NCBI RefSeq assembly: GCF_035961655.1
Contig: NZ_CP108393.1
Location: 4,261,501-4,325,500, forward strand
DNA: 64,000 nucleotides
Reading direction: 5' to 3'
Origin: Streptomyces sp. NBC_01317
Lineage (GTDB): Bacteria > Actinomycetota > Actinomycetes > Streptomycetales > Streptomycetaceae
Shown: positions 8,100 through 16,210 of the stretch, piece after piece
Numbering within the stretch: position 1 is the stretch's first letter
How the letters are laid out: each line of letters begins with the position of its first letter
Translations under genes and position numbers: made by a program
The notes under the pieces: model-generated
Told to the model about the DNA's origin: nothing
What the model saw: only the letters and a program-made list of their open reading frames with translations
Database searches by the model: none

Positions 8100-9497
8100 A
8101 TGACCTCTCCTGCCGCACCTCAGTCGCCCGAGGACCTGCTGCCCGCCACGCGGCGCGCCCTGCTCCGCCGTCTCGCCGTCGCCCAGGCCGAGGGGCGGGC
8201 GCCGTCGGTCGTCGGGGCCGTCGTGCGGGACGGGCGGCTGGTGTGGACGGGTTCCCGCAGCTGTGTGGACGGCCACGCGCCGGACGCGGACACGCAGTAC
8301 CGGATCGGGTCGATCACCAAGACCTTCACCGCCGTTCTGGTGATGCGGCTGCGGGACGAGGGGCTGCTCGACCTCGGCGATCCGCTGGAGAAGCACCTTC
8401 CGGGCACCGGAGTGGGTGACTCCACCATCTTCCAACTCCTGGGGCACAGCGCGGGTCTCGCGGCCGAGACGCCGGGTGCCTGGTGGGAGCGGACGCCCGG
8501 CACGCTCCGTCCGACGCTTGCCGACGTGCTCGGTGAGGAGCCGGTACGGCACACTCCGGGACGGCGCCACCACTACTCCAACCCCGGCTACACGCTGCTC
8601 GGTTCGCTCGTCGAGGCGTTGCGGGGCGCGCCGTGGGAGGAGGTGCTGCGGCGTGAGGTGCTGGAGCCGCTGTCCCTGGACCGTACGACCGCCCAGCCGG
8701 TCGCCCCGCACGCCGGTGCCTGGGCCGTGCATCCCTGGGCCGACGTGATGCTTCCCGAACCGGCCGTGGACCTCGGTCTGATGGCGCCGGCGGGGCAGCT
8801 CTGGTCGACCGCGGCCGACCTCTGCCGGTTCGCCGTGTTCCTCGCCGAGGGGGACGACCGGGTCCTGTCCGCGGCGTCCGTACGGGAGATGGCGACGCCG
8901 TCCACCCCGCCGGAGCCGGAGGAAGGGGCCGGCGCCTACGGCCTCGGGCTGCAACTCATCCGCAGGGACGGCCGGGCCCTGGTGGGGCACGGCGGTTCGC
9001 TGCCGGGCTTTCTGGCAGGTCTGTGGGTGAGCGTGGCGGACGGGGTGGCCGCGGTCGCGCTCGCCAACGCCACCGGAGGGCCGCTGGTGGGCCCGCTCGC
9101 CACCGATCTCATCGGGATCGTGGCGGACGCCGAGCCCCGGATCCCGGAGCCTTGGAGGCCGCTGCCCGAGGTCGACCCGGCGCTGCTGGAGCTGACCGGG
9201 CCCTGGTACTGGGGCACCCAGGCAGTGGCGCTGAAACTCGTGGCGGACGGCGGTGTGGAGCTGTATCCGCTGCGCGGGGCCGGCCGTGGCTCCCGCTTCG
9301 AGGCCCGGACGGACGGCGGTTGGACGGGGCTCGACGGGTACTACGCGGGGGAGACGCTGCGGGTGGTGCGGCGGGCCGACGGGTCGGTACGCCACCTCGA
9401 TCTCGGCTCGTTCGTCTTCACCCGCGAGCCGTACGACCCCGAGGGGGACGTGCCGGGTGGTGTGGACGCGGAGGGCTGGCGCGGCCTCAGGCCGTAG
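8100..9497 (+). CDS. Serine hydrolase, class C beta-lactamase / DD-peptidase fold
   Basis: A 465-residue protein of the beta-lactamase-related (Pfam Beta-lactamase) family. The nucleophile motif SxxK is SITK in YRIGSITKTFTAVLVMRLRD near residue 72. The second motif is YSN in HHYSNPGYTLLGSLVEAL, and HGG (GHGGSLPGF) is the KTG equivalent. No signal peptide is seen, so it is probably cytoplasmic and an esterase or peptidase rather than a resistance enzyme. A C-terminal beta-rich domain (ELTGPWYWGTQAVALKL onward, about residues 360-465) is typical of this subgroup. Start ATG 8100 is chosen over 8091 from alignment of the N-terminus to family members. Confidence 0.85.
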   Translation: MTSPAAPQSPEDLLPATRRALLRRLAVAQAEGRAPSVVGAVVRDGRLVWTGSRSCVDGHAPDADTQYRIGSITKTFTAVLVMRLRDEGLLDLGDPLEKHLPGTGVGDSTIFQLLGHSAGLAAETPGAWWERTPGTLRPTLADVLGEEPVRHTPGRRHHYSNPGYTLLGSLVEALRGAPWEEVLRREVLEPLSLDRTTAQPVAPHAGAWAVHPWADVMLPEPAVDLGLMAPAGQLWSTAADLCRFAVFLAEGDDRVLSAASVREMATPSTPPEPEEGAGAYGLGLQLIRRDGRALVGHGGSLPGFLAGLWVSVADGVAAVALANATGGPLVGPLATDLIGIVADAEPRIPEPWRPLPEVDPALLELTGPWYWGTQAVALKLVADGGVELYPLRGAGRGSRFEARTDGGWTGLDGYYAGETLRVVRRADGSVRHLDLGSFVFTREPYDPEGDVPGGVDAEGWRGLRP

Positions 9498-9503
9498 AAC
9501 CAG

Positions 9504-9537
9504 GCAGCCGTTTCACCCCGGCAGCCGTTTCACCCCG
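9504..9537. repeat. Tandem duplication of a 17-bp unit after the serine hydrolase gene
   Basis: GCAGCCGTTTCACCCCG is repeated exactly, at 9504-9520 and 9521-9537, starting seven bases after the stop codon and ending six bases before a parS site. No dyad; probably replication slippage. Confidence 0.8.
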
Positions 9538-9543
9538 GCGGAT

Positions 9544-9557
9544 GTTTCACGTGAAAC
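9544..9557. promoter_or_regulatory. parS centromere site (ParB binding)
   Basis: Perfect 14-bp palindrome GTTTCACGTGAAAC, the Streptomyces parS sequence. ParB loads here to form the segregation complex near oriC. This copy is intergenic, between the serine hydrolase and Mrr-fusion genes. Confidence 0.95.
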
Positions 9558-9669
9558 CGGACATGCCGCCCGTCTGATTCGTGCAGTTGCCCGACGGGCC
9601 CGAAGCCGCATGTGTTCCTTGCGACTTCGGGCCCCGTCTCGTGCCGTGGCGCACTCCGCCGGACAGGTT

Positions 9670-10725
9670 CTACTTCTTCTGGAGCACCTGGAGCGTCGCT
9701 CCGCTGTTCCAGGCCTCCAGCAGACCGCGATGGACCGCTGTCACGTCGTGCCGCGTCGCCAGGAGCAGGGCGTCCCGGGTGAACGGGCAGGTGGCGACCA
9801 GGAGCGCGATGTCTGCCTTGTACTCCAGCTTGGCCATGCCGATGAACTGCTGCACATCGCCGCTCGTGATGGTCGCCGCCGGCGTACGGGACTTGCACTG
9901 CACGACGATGCGGCGGCCGTCGGGTGTGTACGCCACGATGTCGGCGCCCGTGTCGCCGTGGCCGCCGGTCACCGTGACCCGGTCGCAGCCGTCGCGTCGG
10001 CACAGCCAGGCGATGTGCTGTTCGAATTGCCGGGGGTTCATGGCGTCGAGCGCGCCCATCGAACCGGCGGCCTCGCGCTCCCGCAGGACCCGCTTGAGCC
10101 GGGTGACTTCTTCGTCGAGCGCCTCGATGCGGCCTCGGTGTTCGCTGTCGTTCCGGACGGCGACGTTGAGGAGCGGGACGACCGTCCGGCCGATCGTGGC
10201 GCGGACCGCGTCCTCGGCGATACGGGTCACGTCCGCGTCGACGCGCGTAGCCAGATGGCGGACGAGGGCCTCGGAGATGCGCTCGTCCACCCACTCCGTC
10301 AGCCTGTGGAAAAGGTTGTCCACAGGCTCACGGCGGGCGTTTCCCTCGGTGTCGAGGAGGTACGTACGCACCTGACGTGCGACAACGCTCTCGCGGAGAA
10401 GCATCGCGGTGTTCAGGACGGCCCGCCGGGAGAAGACTCCGAGGGAGCGGCTGCGGGACTTGATCCCACAGACTTGCTTGAAGCAATGCAGTTGCTCGCC
10501 CTTGAGGACGCGGTACCCGTTGGACTCGATCTCTTCTCGGTGATCATGGATGACAGCCCAGATCACGGTCTCGCCGACCTCGAAGTACGAGGCGACGTCC
10601 TTCGTCGTGGCGTGGAGGCCGTCCGGGGAGAGGGCCAGTTGTTTGACCTTGTCGAGGACTTCGTCGCGTTCCGCGACGCTCGCGCGCAGGGTTTTTGATT
10701 CGGTCAGAGCTATCTCGTCGAGCAT
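9670..10725 (-). CDS. Mrr-type restriction endonuclease fused to a regulator-like N-terminal module
   Basis: A 351-residue two-part protein. The C-terminus (about 224-351) is an Mrr-cat PD-(D/E)xK nuclease: GGHGDTGADIV supplies Asp262 and RRIVVQCKSRT supplies Gln276 and Lys278, the D...QxK catalytic set that cleaves (often methylated) DNA. The N-terminus (1-135) contains a possible HTH (TKDVASYFEVGETVIWAVIH) and the segment FSRRAVLNTAMLLRESVVARQVRTYLL. The same module opens the gene at 57000-57695. A helical linker (about 180-215) joins the parts. Start at 10725 is supported by AGGAGGAG upstream. It is monocistronic on the reverse strand. A 10-bp inverted repeat AGCCTGTGGA/TCCACAGGCT with a DnaA box lies inside the gene (10301-10328). 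Confidence 0.8.
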   Translation of the reverse strand: MLDEIALTESKTLRASVAERDEVLDKVKQLALSPDGLHATTKDVASYFEVGETVIWAVIHDHREEIESNGYRVLKGEQLHCFKQVCGIKSRSRSLGVFSRRAVLNTAMLLRESVVARQVRTYLLDTEGNARREPVDNLFHRLTEWVDERISEALVRHLATRVDADVTRIAEDAVRATIGRTVVPLLNVAVRNDSEHRGRIEALDEEVTRLKRVLREREAAGSMGALDAMNPRQFEQHIAWLCRRDGCDRVTVTGGHGDTGADIVAYTPDGRRIVVQCKSRTPAATITSGDVQQFIGMAKLEYKADIALLVATCPFTRDALLLATRHDVTAVHRGLLEAWNSGATLQVLQKK

Positions 10726-10842
10726 GTGGGGGTCCGTCTCCTCCTGGGCCGGCCGGCCCGTTCGAGTCGGGGGACGTGCTCCGTACACGTGACCGCCCCC
10801 CTTGCCGGGGGCAACGAGACGAATCGGAAAAGGGTGCGGTTT

Positions 10843-11295
10843 TCAGATACTCAGCTTGAATCCGACATGGGAGGCGGTGAAGCCGAGGCGCTCGTAGAAG
10901 CGGTGGGCGTCGGTGCGGGTGGTGTCGGAGGTCAGCTGGACCAGGTGGCAGCCCTGGCGGCGGGACTCCTCGATCGCCCACTCGACGAACCGGGTGCCGA
11001 GGCCGCTGCCGCGTTCGTCGGCGTGGACGCGGACCGCTTCGATGATCGAGCGGGTGGCGCCGCGCCGGGAGAGGCCGGGGATGATCGTGAGCTGGAGGGT
11101 TCCGACGACGCGGCCGTCGCGTACGGCGACGACGGCCTGCTGGTGGGGGTCCCGGGTCAGCCGGTCGAGGGCGGCGGTGTACGGGGTGAGGTCGTCGGGG
11201 GATTCGCGCTGAGCGCCCAGGGGGTCGTCGGCGAGCAGGGCCACGATGGCGGGGAGGTCGTCGGGGCCGGCCGGTCGTATCTCCAGATCACTCAT
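10843..11295 (-). CDS. GNAT family N-acetyltransferase
   Basis: A 150-residue single GNAT domain: LEIRPAGPDDLPAIVALLAD at the start, then the acetyl-CoA binding segment VHADERGSGLGTRFVEWAIEE (R-x-x-G-x-G/A) near residues 90-110. It ends with AHRFYERLGFTASHVGFKL. Acetylates an unknown amine; cytoplasmic. It stands alone between the Mrr fusion and another GNAT gene on the same strand. Confidence 0.9.
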   Translation of the reverse strand: MSDLEIRPAGPDDLPAIVALLADDPLGAQRESPDDLTPYTAALDRLTRDPHQQAVVAVRDGRVVGTLQLTIIPGLSRRGATRSIIEAVRVHADERGSGLGTRFVEWAIEESRRQGCHLVQLTSDTTRTDAHRFYERLGFTASHVGFKLSI

Positions 11296-11397
11296 GATCC
11301 GCAGCCTACGCCGGGGCGATCCGGGGCCCTCGCGGACGTTGAGGCCCTGCTACTGCTTCCTGGGGTGAGGGGCGCCGGTCACCCGGGTGGGGTCGTC

Positions 11398-11442
11398 GGT
11401 CAGCCCATGGCCAGGTTGGCCGGTCAGCCCATGGCCAGGTTG
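11398..11442. repeat. 24-bp tandem duplication over a stop codon
   Basis: GGTCAGCCCATGGCCAGGTTG occurs at 11398-11418 and 11422-11442, a period of 24 bases. The second copy contains the last codons and stop of the GNAT gene ending at 11424; the first copy lies just past it and repeats the same end (NLAMG-stop). Confidence 0.8.
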
Positions 11443-12290
11443 AGCGGGGCGAAGCGGCGGGTCAGGTCGCCGGGCAGGTCCGGGATGCCGCGGGTCATCG
11501 TCGTGGTGGAGGAGATGAGGTCGAGGCCGCTGTGCTTGAGCCGGTCGAGCAGGTCCGTGTGGCGTGCGTCGATGTCCAGGCGGACGGGGCGGTCGGTTCC
11601 GGCGGCGAGGGCGTGGATCAGGGCGTAGGCCGTGTCGGTGTCCTGGGCGATCAGCGGGGCGACGACGTCGCAGGAGGTGGAGGGCCAGATTCCGGCGTAT
11701 CCGGTGATGGTGGTGCCGTTCTCGGCGACCCTGAGCCGGTCGGTGAAGGAGGGGAGCCGCGCGAGGAGGTGGGTGCGGTCGATTCCGAAGACCTCGTTGT
11801 CGAGTCGTACGAGGGCGGACAGGTCGTCGGCGGTCGCGGGCCGGGTGGTGGCGGTCCCGCTGGTCGCGGTGGGGGGTTCGGGGGAGCGGAAGGGTCCGCG
11901 GACGGTGTGGGTGTCGCCCACCGCGTGGAAGCCGAGCTGTTCGTAGAGGGGCCGGCCCTGCGCTGTGGCGTAGAGGGCGAAGGGGATGTCCCCGGCCTCA
12001 CGCATGGCGTGCGTCAGGAGCCGGCGGCCGAGGCCCTGGCGGCCGAACCGTCCGGCGACGATCATCATGCCGAAGGTGGTGAGTGCGGGGCCGTACGAGG
12101 TGGTGACGCACATCGCGGCGAGGCCCTTGCCTTCCGGTGCGTCGATTCCGTAGCCGGTGCCGGCTGTCAGGAGCAGACCCCATTTGTGTTCCTCGCGCGC
12201 CCAGCCGCGCTCCTCGGCGAGGTCGGCGCAGGCGGTGAGGTCGGCCAGGGTCAGGCGACGGATCGGCAGGGCGGAGTGCGGTGTCGGCAT
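11424..12290 (-). CDS. Tandem-domain GNAT N-acetyltransferase
   Basis: A 288-residue protein with two GNAT-like halves. Residues about 8-140 hold the complete domain (LPIRRLTLADLTACADLAEE, FGRQGLGRRLLTHAMREAG, YATAQGRPLYEQLGFHAVG). Residues 160-285 form a second, weaker domain (RPATADDLSALVRLDNEVF, AENGTTITGYAGIWPS). Such pairs often keep one active and one structural domain. ATG 12290 is chosen because MPTPHSALPIRRL begins the fold; further upstream the frame is only GC-rich read-through. The 3' end is duplicated (11398-11442). Confidence 0.85.
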   Translation of the reverse strand: MPTPHSALPIRRLTLADLTACADLAEERGWAREEHKWGLLLTAGTGYGIDAPEGKGLAAMCVTTSYGPALTTFGMMIVAGRFGRQGLGRRLLTHAMREAGDIPFALYATAQGRPLYEQLGFHAVGDTHTVRGPFRSPEPPTATSGTATTRPATADDLSALVRLDNEVFGIDRTHLLARLPSFTDRLRVAENGTTITGYAGIWPSTSCDVVAPLIAQDTDTAYALIHALAAGTDRPVRLDIDARHTDLLDRLKHSGLDLISSTTTMTRGIPDLPGDLTRRFAPLNLAMG

Positions 12291-12295
12291 GGGAG

Positions 12296-12841
12296 TCAGC
12301 GTGTCGGAGCGGGTGATCGTCCGTCCACCGCTTTGTGTGAACTCGCCAGGTTTCGCAGGTTCCGCAGGCGTCGGCCGCGCCGGGTGAGTCCCCAGGGCTT
12401 GAGGACGGAGAGGGCCGTCATGAAGAAGTACGCGGAGCTTGCGACGCAGGGGGCGGTGACCAGGCTGGGGTCGGGGACTCCGGCGCTTACGGCGTCGTTG
12501 ATGGTGGGGCGCAGCGCGAGGGTGGTGGCGGCGAGTGTGGCGAGGGTGAGCCAGAACTTGATCCATATCCAGCGGTGTCTCGCCAGGCCCCAGGGGGTGC
12601 CGAGGGAGAGGATCACGCCGGTGAGCAGGGCGGCCACGGCGATCGGGATGATCAGCCGGTCGGTGAGGATTTTCATGGCCCGGTAGGCGGCGTGCGTGGT
12701 GTCGGGGTCGCCGGTGGTGGAGGCGGTGATGCCGAGGGTGAGCAGTCCGAGGGCGAGTCCGAGCCAGCTGACGGAGGTGGCGACGTGGGCGACGAGGAGG
12801 GCGCGGCGGGTGGGGCGCTCTAGTGGTTTCACGTGAAACAC
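12296..12841 (-). CDS. Small integral membrane protein, four hydrophobic segments
   Basis: About 181 residues with hydrophobic stretches near HVATSVSWLGLALGLLTLGI, IIPIAVAALLTGVILSLGTP, IWIKFWLTLATLAATTLALR and ASSAYFFMTALSVL, so a four-helix membrane protein. It resembles uncharacterised Streptomyces membrane proteins; no catalytic motif. Start is GTG 12841 (MFHVKPLERP) or GTG 12832 (MKPLERP). Both lie in or at the parS palindrome 12826-12839, which is therefore read as Phe-His-Val-Lys. ParB bound here could affect expression (inference). Its coding end lies just beyond the start of the GNAT gene, so the two may be co-transcribed. Divergent from the HAD gene at 12909. Confidence 0.7.
   Translation of the reverse strand: MFHVKPLERPTRRALLVAHVATSVSWLGLALGLLTLGITASTTGDPDTTHAAYRAMKILTDRLIIPIAVAALLTGVILSLGTPWGLARHRWIWIKFWLTLATLAATTLALRPTINDAVSAGVPDPSLVTAPCVASSAYFFMTALSVLKPWGLTRRGRRLRNLRNLASSHKAVDGRSPAPTR
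12826..12839. promoter_or_regulatory. parS centromere site at a gene start
   Basis: Perfect GTTTCACGTGAAAC. It overlaps the candidate start codons of the reverse-strand membrane protein gene. Confidence 0.95.
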
Positions 12842-12908
12842 GGTGCCCTGCGCCCGGGCGATGGGCGTCTGACGGCGGGAGTATTCGTCCGTACTAACCT
12901 CGGCGTAC

Positions 12909-13550
12909 ATGGCGACCGCACGCAGATTGCATCTGTTCGATCTCGACGGAACTCTGATCCGGGGCTCGGCCGCGGCCGTGGAGATCTCCCGGCAGTTGGG
13001 GCTGGGCGCGGAGATCGCCGCGCTGGAGGACGAGTTCTTGACCCGGGGCCTGGCGCCGGACGAGTTCGCGGTGCGGGCCCGTGAGTTGTGGGGGGCGTTG
13101 ACCACGGCTCAGGTGGATGCGGCTTTCCGGGGGGCGCCCTGGTTGGGCGGTATTCGTGAGGTGTGGGCGGACATCCGGAAAGAGGGGGATTACTGCGCTG
13201 TTATCTCCCTGTCGCCCGACTTTTTTGTGGAGAGGCTGCTGGCGTGGGGTGCGCATGCGGCTCATGGTTCGCGGTGGCCGGTGCTGCCTTTTACGGAGCC
13301 GGTCGATCGGGCGGGCATTCTCAACCCGGCCGCGAAGGTGAAGATCGCGGACCGGCTGTGTGCAGAGTTCGGGGTGGGACTGGACGACTGTGTCGCCTAC
13401 GGTGATTCCATGTCGGATGCGGAGATCTTCGCGGCGGTGCCGTTGGCGGTGGCCGTGAACGCGGATCACCACCTGGAGGGGCTGGCGACGCACACCTACG
13501 CGGGGGGCGACCTGCGTGAGGCGTATGAACTGGTGCGTCCGGGACGGTAA
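12909..13550 (+). CDS. HAD-IB phosphatase (SerB-like)
   Basis: A 213-residue HAD hydrolase. Motif I is LFDLDGTLIRG (nucleophile Asp11 and acid Asp13 by count from ATG 12909). Motif II is the Ser in YCAVISLSPDFF, motif III the Lys in NPAAKVKIADRL, and motif IV AYGDSMSDAEIF. The subclass IB cap and GDSxSD signature fit phosphoserine phosphatase-like enzymes, but the substrate is not fixed by these motifs. Transcribed divergently from the membrane protein gene. Confidence 0.85.
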   Translation: MATARRLHLFDLDGTLIRGSAAAVEISRQLGLGAEIAALEDEFLTRGLAPDEFAVRARELWGALTTAQVDAAFRGAPWLGGIREVWADIRKEGDYCAVISLSPDFFVERLLAWGAHAAHGSRWPVLPFTEPVDRAGILNPAAKVKIADRLCAEFGVGLDDCVAYGDSMSDAEIFAAVPLAVAVNADHHLEGLATHTYAGGDLREAYELVRPGR

Positions 13551-13866
13551 TACGCTGACCCCTGGCGTCGCGAAGTCCGCGGCCGGACGGCGGCGAATGG
13601 GCACGGGAGCGATGCAGCATAACGGGAAAGCCGGTGTGGACGCCCGGACTTCGCGCTCTTTGTCCCGGGTGGTGACGCGGCCTGCCATGCTGCGGCGACG
13701 GGGACTGCGGGCAATGTCACATTCCTTCGCCTCTTGCCTGAGTGAGGGGTGGGCCGGGCGCTAACGTGGGCTGCCAACAGTCTGAGTCAAGCGGGGAATT
13801 GCTCGCGCATTCCGGGCCAGCGGAAGTGCGCAGACCGACCGAAAGATGTTCGAGGCGAGGCACACC
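13551..13866. other. Intergenic region before the globin gene, with a spaced inverted repeat
   Basis: 316 bases without a gene. It holds an 11-bp perfect inverted repeat, CGCGAAGTCCG at 13569-13579 and CGGACTTCGCG at 13645-13655, with a 65-base loop. A purine-rich site GAGGCGAGG at 13851-13859 serves the downstream ATG at 13867. No clear promoter hexamers were found. Confidence 0.5.
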
Positions 13867-16176
13867 ATGGACGCTCCGACCACTACGTCGGCCGACAAAG
13901 GCCCTTCCGGAGACGGCGGAGGGAGCGGTTGGTTCGCTCCCCGGCGGGCGCCCACCGGGGAGGGCACACCGGACGCGGAGACGGACGGCGCCACGGATCC
14001 CGCGAGCCGGGACCGAATACCGGGTGCGGGCCGTTCCTTGGCGGCCATCCGCCTCGTGGGGTCGGGGGCGGGCCGTGCCGGGTCGCTCCGGCGTGAGCGG
14101 CGTGACGGCCCGGCGGGGCAGGGGTCTGCGGCCCAGGGGGCTTCCGGTCCGTCGGCGGGCGGGGTCCCTGATGCCTTCCGGCCGCGTAACAAGGGGTTGC
14201 GGAGTGGTGCGGGGGCGGCTTCCGGAGAGGCGGTTGTCGCGGCTGTACGGGGTGCCGGCCCGCCGCCCGGACCGGTTCCCGCGGAGTCCGCGCCTGCCGG
14301 GCCCGTACCGCCCCGGTCTCTGCCGTCCGGGCCTCTGCCGCCCGGGTTCGTACCGGCGGGGCCCGCACCGGCCGAGGCCGGCTCCGTAACGTCCCCGCCG
14401 GTGGTGCCCCGGCCGGTCCTGCCGTCGGCCGCACTGCCGGAGGAGGTCCCTCTCCCGGCGGAGGCGCCGGTACGGCAGGGCGCACCCGGCGCCGCCGCGC
14501 CGCCGGAGCGCCCTTCCGCCGAACTGCCGGACCTGGCGCAGCCGGGTCGTACCCGGCAGGGTCCCACGTGGCCGGACAGCGCACAGCCGGGTCTCACGCG
14601 GCCGGACCGCCGTGCGCGGCGCGAACGGGGGCGGCCGCTTCCTGTGGAGCCCGATCTGCCGCAGCACGCGCGCGCCGAGCCCCAGGACCAGGCACTGCCC
14701 CCAGCACCGGCGCCGGCGTCCGCATCGGGTGCGCTGCCTCCCGAAGTCCCCGTACCGGCCGCCCAACCGGCCTCAGCGGGTCTCCCGGCCGCCACACGGC
14801 CCGCGCCCCCCGCTCCGGCCGCAGCGGCTCCGAACCCCGGCCCGGCAGCCGCTCCTCCCGCCTCCGCCGCCCCCGGCGCCGAGCCGCCTTCCGCCGAGCT
14901 GCCTCCCGCCGAGCTGCCTCCCGCCGAGCCCTCCCCCGCTGCCGCCCCTCCGGCCGCCGAGGCGCCCGGCACCCTGCCGCCCGCCGCGGATCCGATTCCC
15001 GAGTCCCCCGCCCCCGCTCCCGCCGCCGTCTCCGTGGAGGACCCGAACGCGTCACCCGACGCGATCCTCATCCGCCGGACCCTGGGCGAGATCGGTCCGG
15101 TCGCCGATCAGGTGACCTCGTACTTCTACGCGCTGCTCTTCGTCCGCCACCCCGACCTGCGCAGCCTGTTCCCGGTCGCCATGGACGCCCAGCGCGACCG
15201 GCTCCTCAAGGCGCTGCTGACGGCGGCCGAGCACATGGACTCCCCGGCCGTCCTCACCGACTACCTGCGCCAGCTGGGCCGTGGTCACCGCAAGTACGGC
15301 ACTCAGGCCACGCACTACCCGGCTGTCGGCGAGGCGCTCATCGGCGCGCTGACGCGGTACGCCACGAACACGTGGGACGAGGAGACCGAGGGCGCCTGGG
15401 TCAGGACGTACACGACGATCTCGCAGATCATGATCGACGCGGCGGCGGAGAACGAGCGGCACGCGCCGGCCTGGTGGCAGGCCGAGGTGGTCTCGCACGA
15501 GCTGCGGACCTCGGACATCGCCGTGGTCACGGTCCGGCCCGACCAGCCGTACCCCTTCCTGGCCGGGCAGTACACGAGCCTGGAGACCCCGTGGTGGCCC
15601 CGCGTGTGGCGGCACTACTCGTTCGCCTCCGCGCCGCGCCCGGACGGTCTGCTGGCCTTCCACGTCAAGGCGGTGCCGGCCGGCTGGGTCTCCAACGCGC
15701 TGGTGCACCGGGCGGTTCCGGGCGATGTCCTGCGGCTCGGGCCCCCGGCCGGGTCGATGACGGTCGACCACAGCAGGGACAACGGTCTGCTCTGCCTGGG
15801 CGGAGGGACTGGGATCGCGCCGATCAAGGCGCTGGTCGAGGATGTGGCCGAGCGTGGGCACCGGCGCCCGGTCGAGGTGTTCTACGGCGCGCGCCACGAC
15901 CAGGACCTGTACGACATCGACACGATGCTGCGGCTCCAGCGGGTGCATCCGTGGTTGTCGGTGCGGCCGGTGATCTCCGAGGGGCCGAGCCTGGGGCTGA
16001 CGGGCCGGCTTCCTGAGGCGGTACGGGACTCGGGGCCGTGGCACGAGTACGACGGGTATCTGTCGGGGCCGCCGGGGATGATCCGCAGCGGTGTGGACGC
16101 GCTGCGGGGGGTCGGCATCCCCTTCGAGCGGATCCGTCACGACTCACTGGAGGAGCTGGTGGCGGCCGCCACCTGA
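13867..16176 (+). CDS. Globin-reductase (flavohaemoglobin-like) with long disordered N-terminus
   Basis: A 769-residue protein. Residues 1 to about 390 are Pro/Ala/Gly-rich low complexity with short repeats such as SAELPPAELPPAE, predicted to be disordered. Residues about 392-530 are a globin domain (LIRRTLGEIGPVADQVTSYF, proximal His in GRGHRKYG near residue 472). Residues about 540-769 are a ferredoxin-reductase module with FAD motif RHYSFAS (near 581) and NAD(P) motif GGGTGIAPIKALV (near 644). This order is that of flavohaemoglobins, which oxidise NO to nitrate or reduce haem iron, but they are usually about 400 residues. ATG 13867 follows a good ribosome site; ATG 13846 is in frame. The N-terminal extension is the oddity; it could be a scaffold or localisation tail. 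Confidence 0.85.
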   Translation: MDAPTTTSADKGPSGDGGGSGWFAPRRAPTGEGTPDAETDGATDPASRDRIPGAGRSLAAIRLVGSGAGRAGSLRRERRDGPAGQGSAAQGASGPSAGGVPDAFRPRNKGLRSGAGAASGEAVVAAVRGAGPPPGPVPAESAPAGPVPPRSLPSGPLPPGFVPAGPAPAEAGSVTSPPVVPRPVLPSAALPEEVPLPAEAPVRQGAPGAAAPPERPSAELPDLAQPGRTRQGPTWPDSAQPGLTRPDRRARRERGRPLPVEPDLPQHARAEPQDQALPPAPAPASASGALPPEVPVPAAQPASAGLPAATRPAPPAPAAAAPNPGPAAAPPASAAPGAEPPSAELPPAELPPAEPSPAAAPPAAEAPGTLPPAADPIPESPAPAPAAVSVEDPNASPDAILIRRTLGEIGPVADQVTSYFYALLFVRHPDLRSLFPVAMDAQRDRLLKALLTAAEHMDSPAVLTDYLRQLGRGHRKYGTQATHYPAVGEALIGALTRYATNTWDEETEGAWVRTYTTISQIMIDAAAENERHAPAWWQAEVVSHELRTSDIAVVTVRPDQPYPFLAGQYTSLETPWWPRVWRHYSFASAPRPDGLLAFHVKAVPAGWVSNALVHRAVPGDVLRLGPPAGSMTVDHSRDNGLLCLGGGTGIAPIKALVEDVAERGHRRPVEVFYGARHDQDLYDIDTMLRLQRVHPWLSVRPVISEGPSLGLTGRLPEAVRDSGPWHEYDGYLSGPPGMIRSGVDALRGVGIPFERIRHDSLEELVAAAT

Positions 16177-16210
16177 CAAGGCCCGCCCACAAGGCCTCGG
16201 TGCCGTGCGT

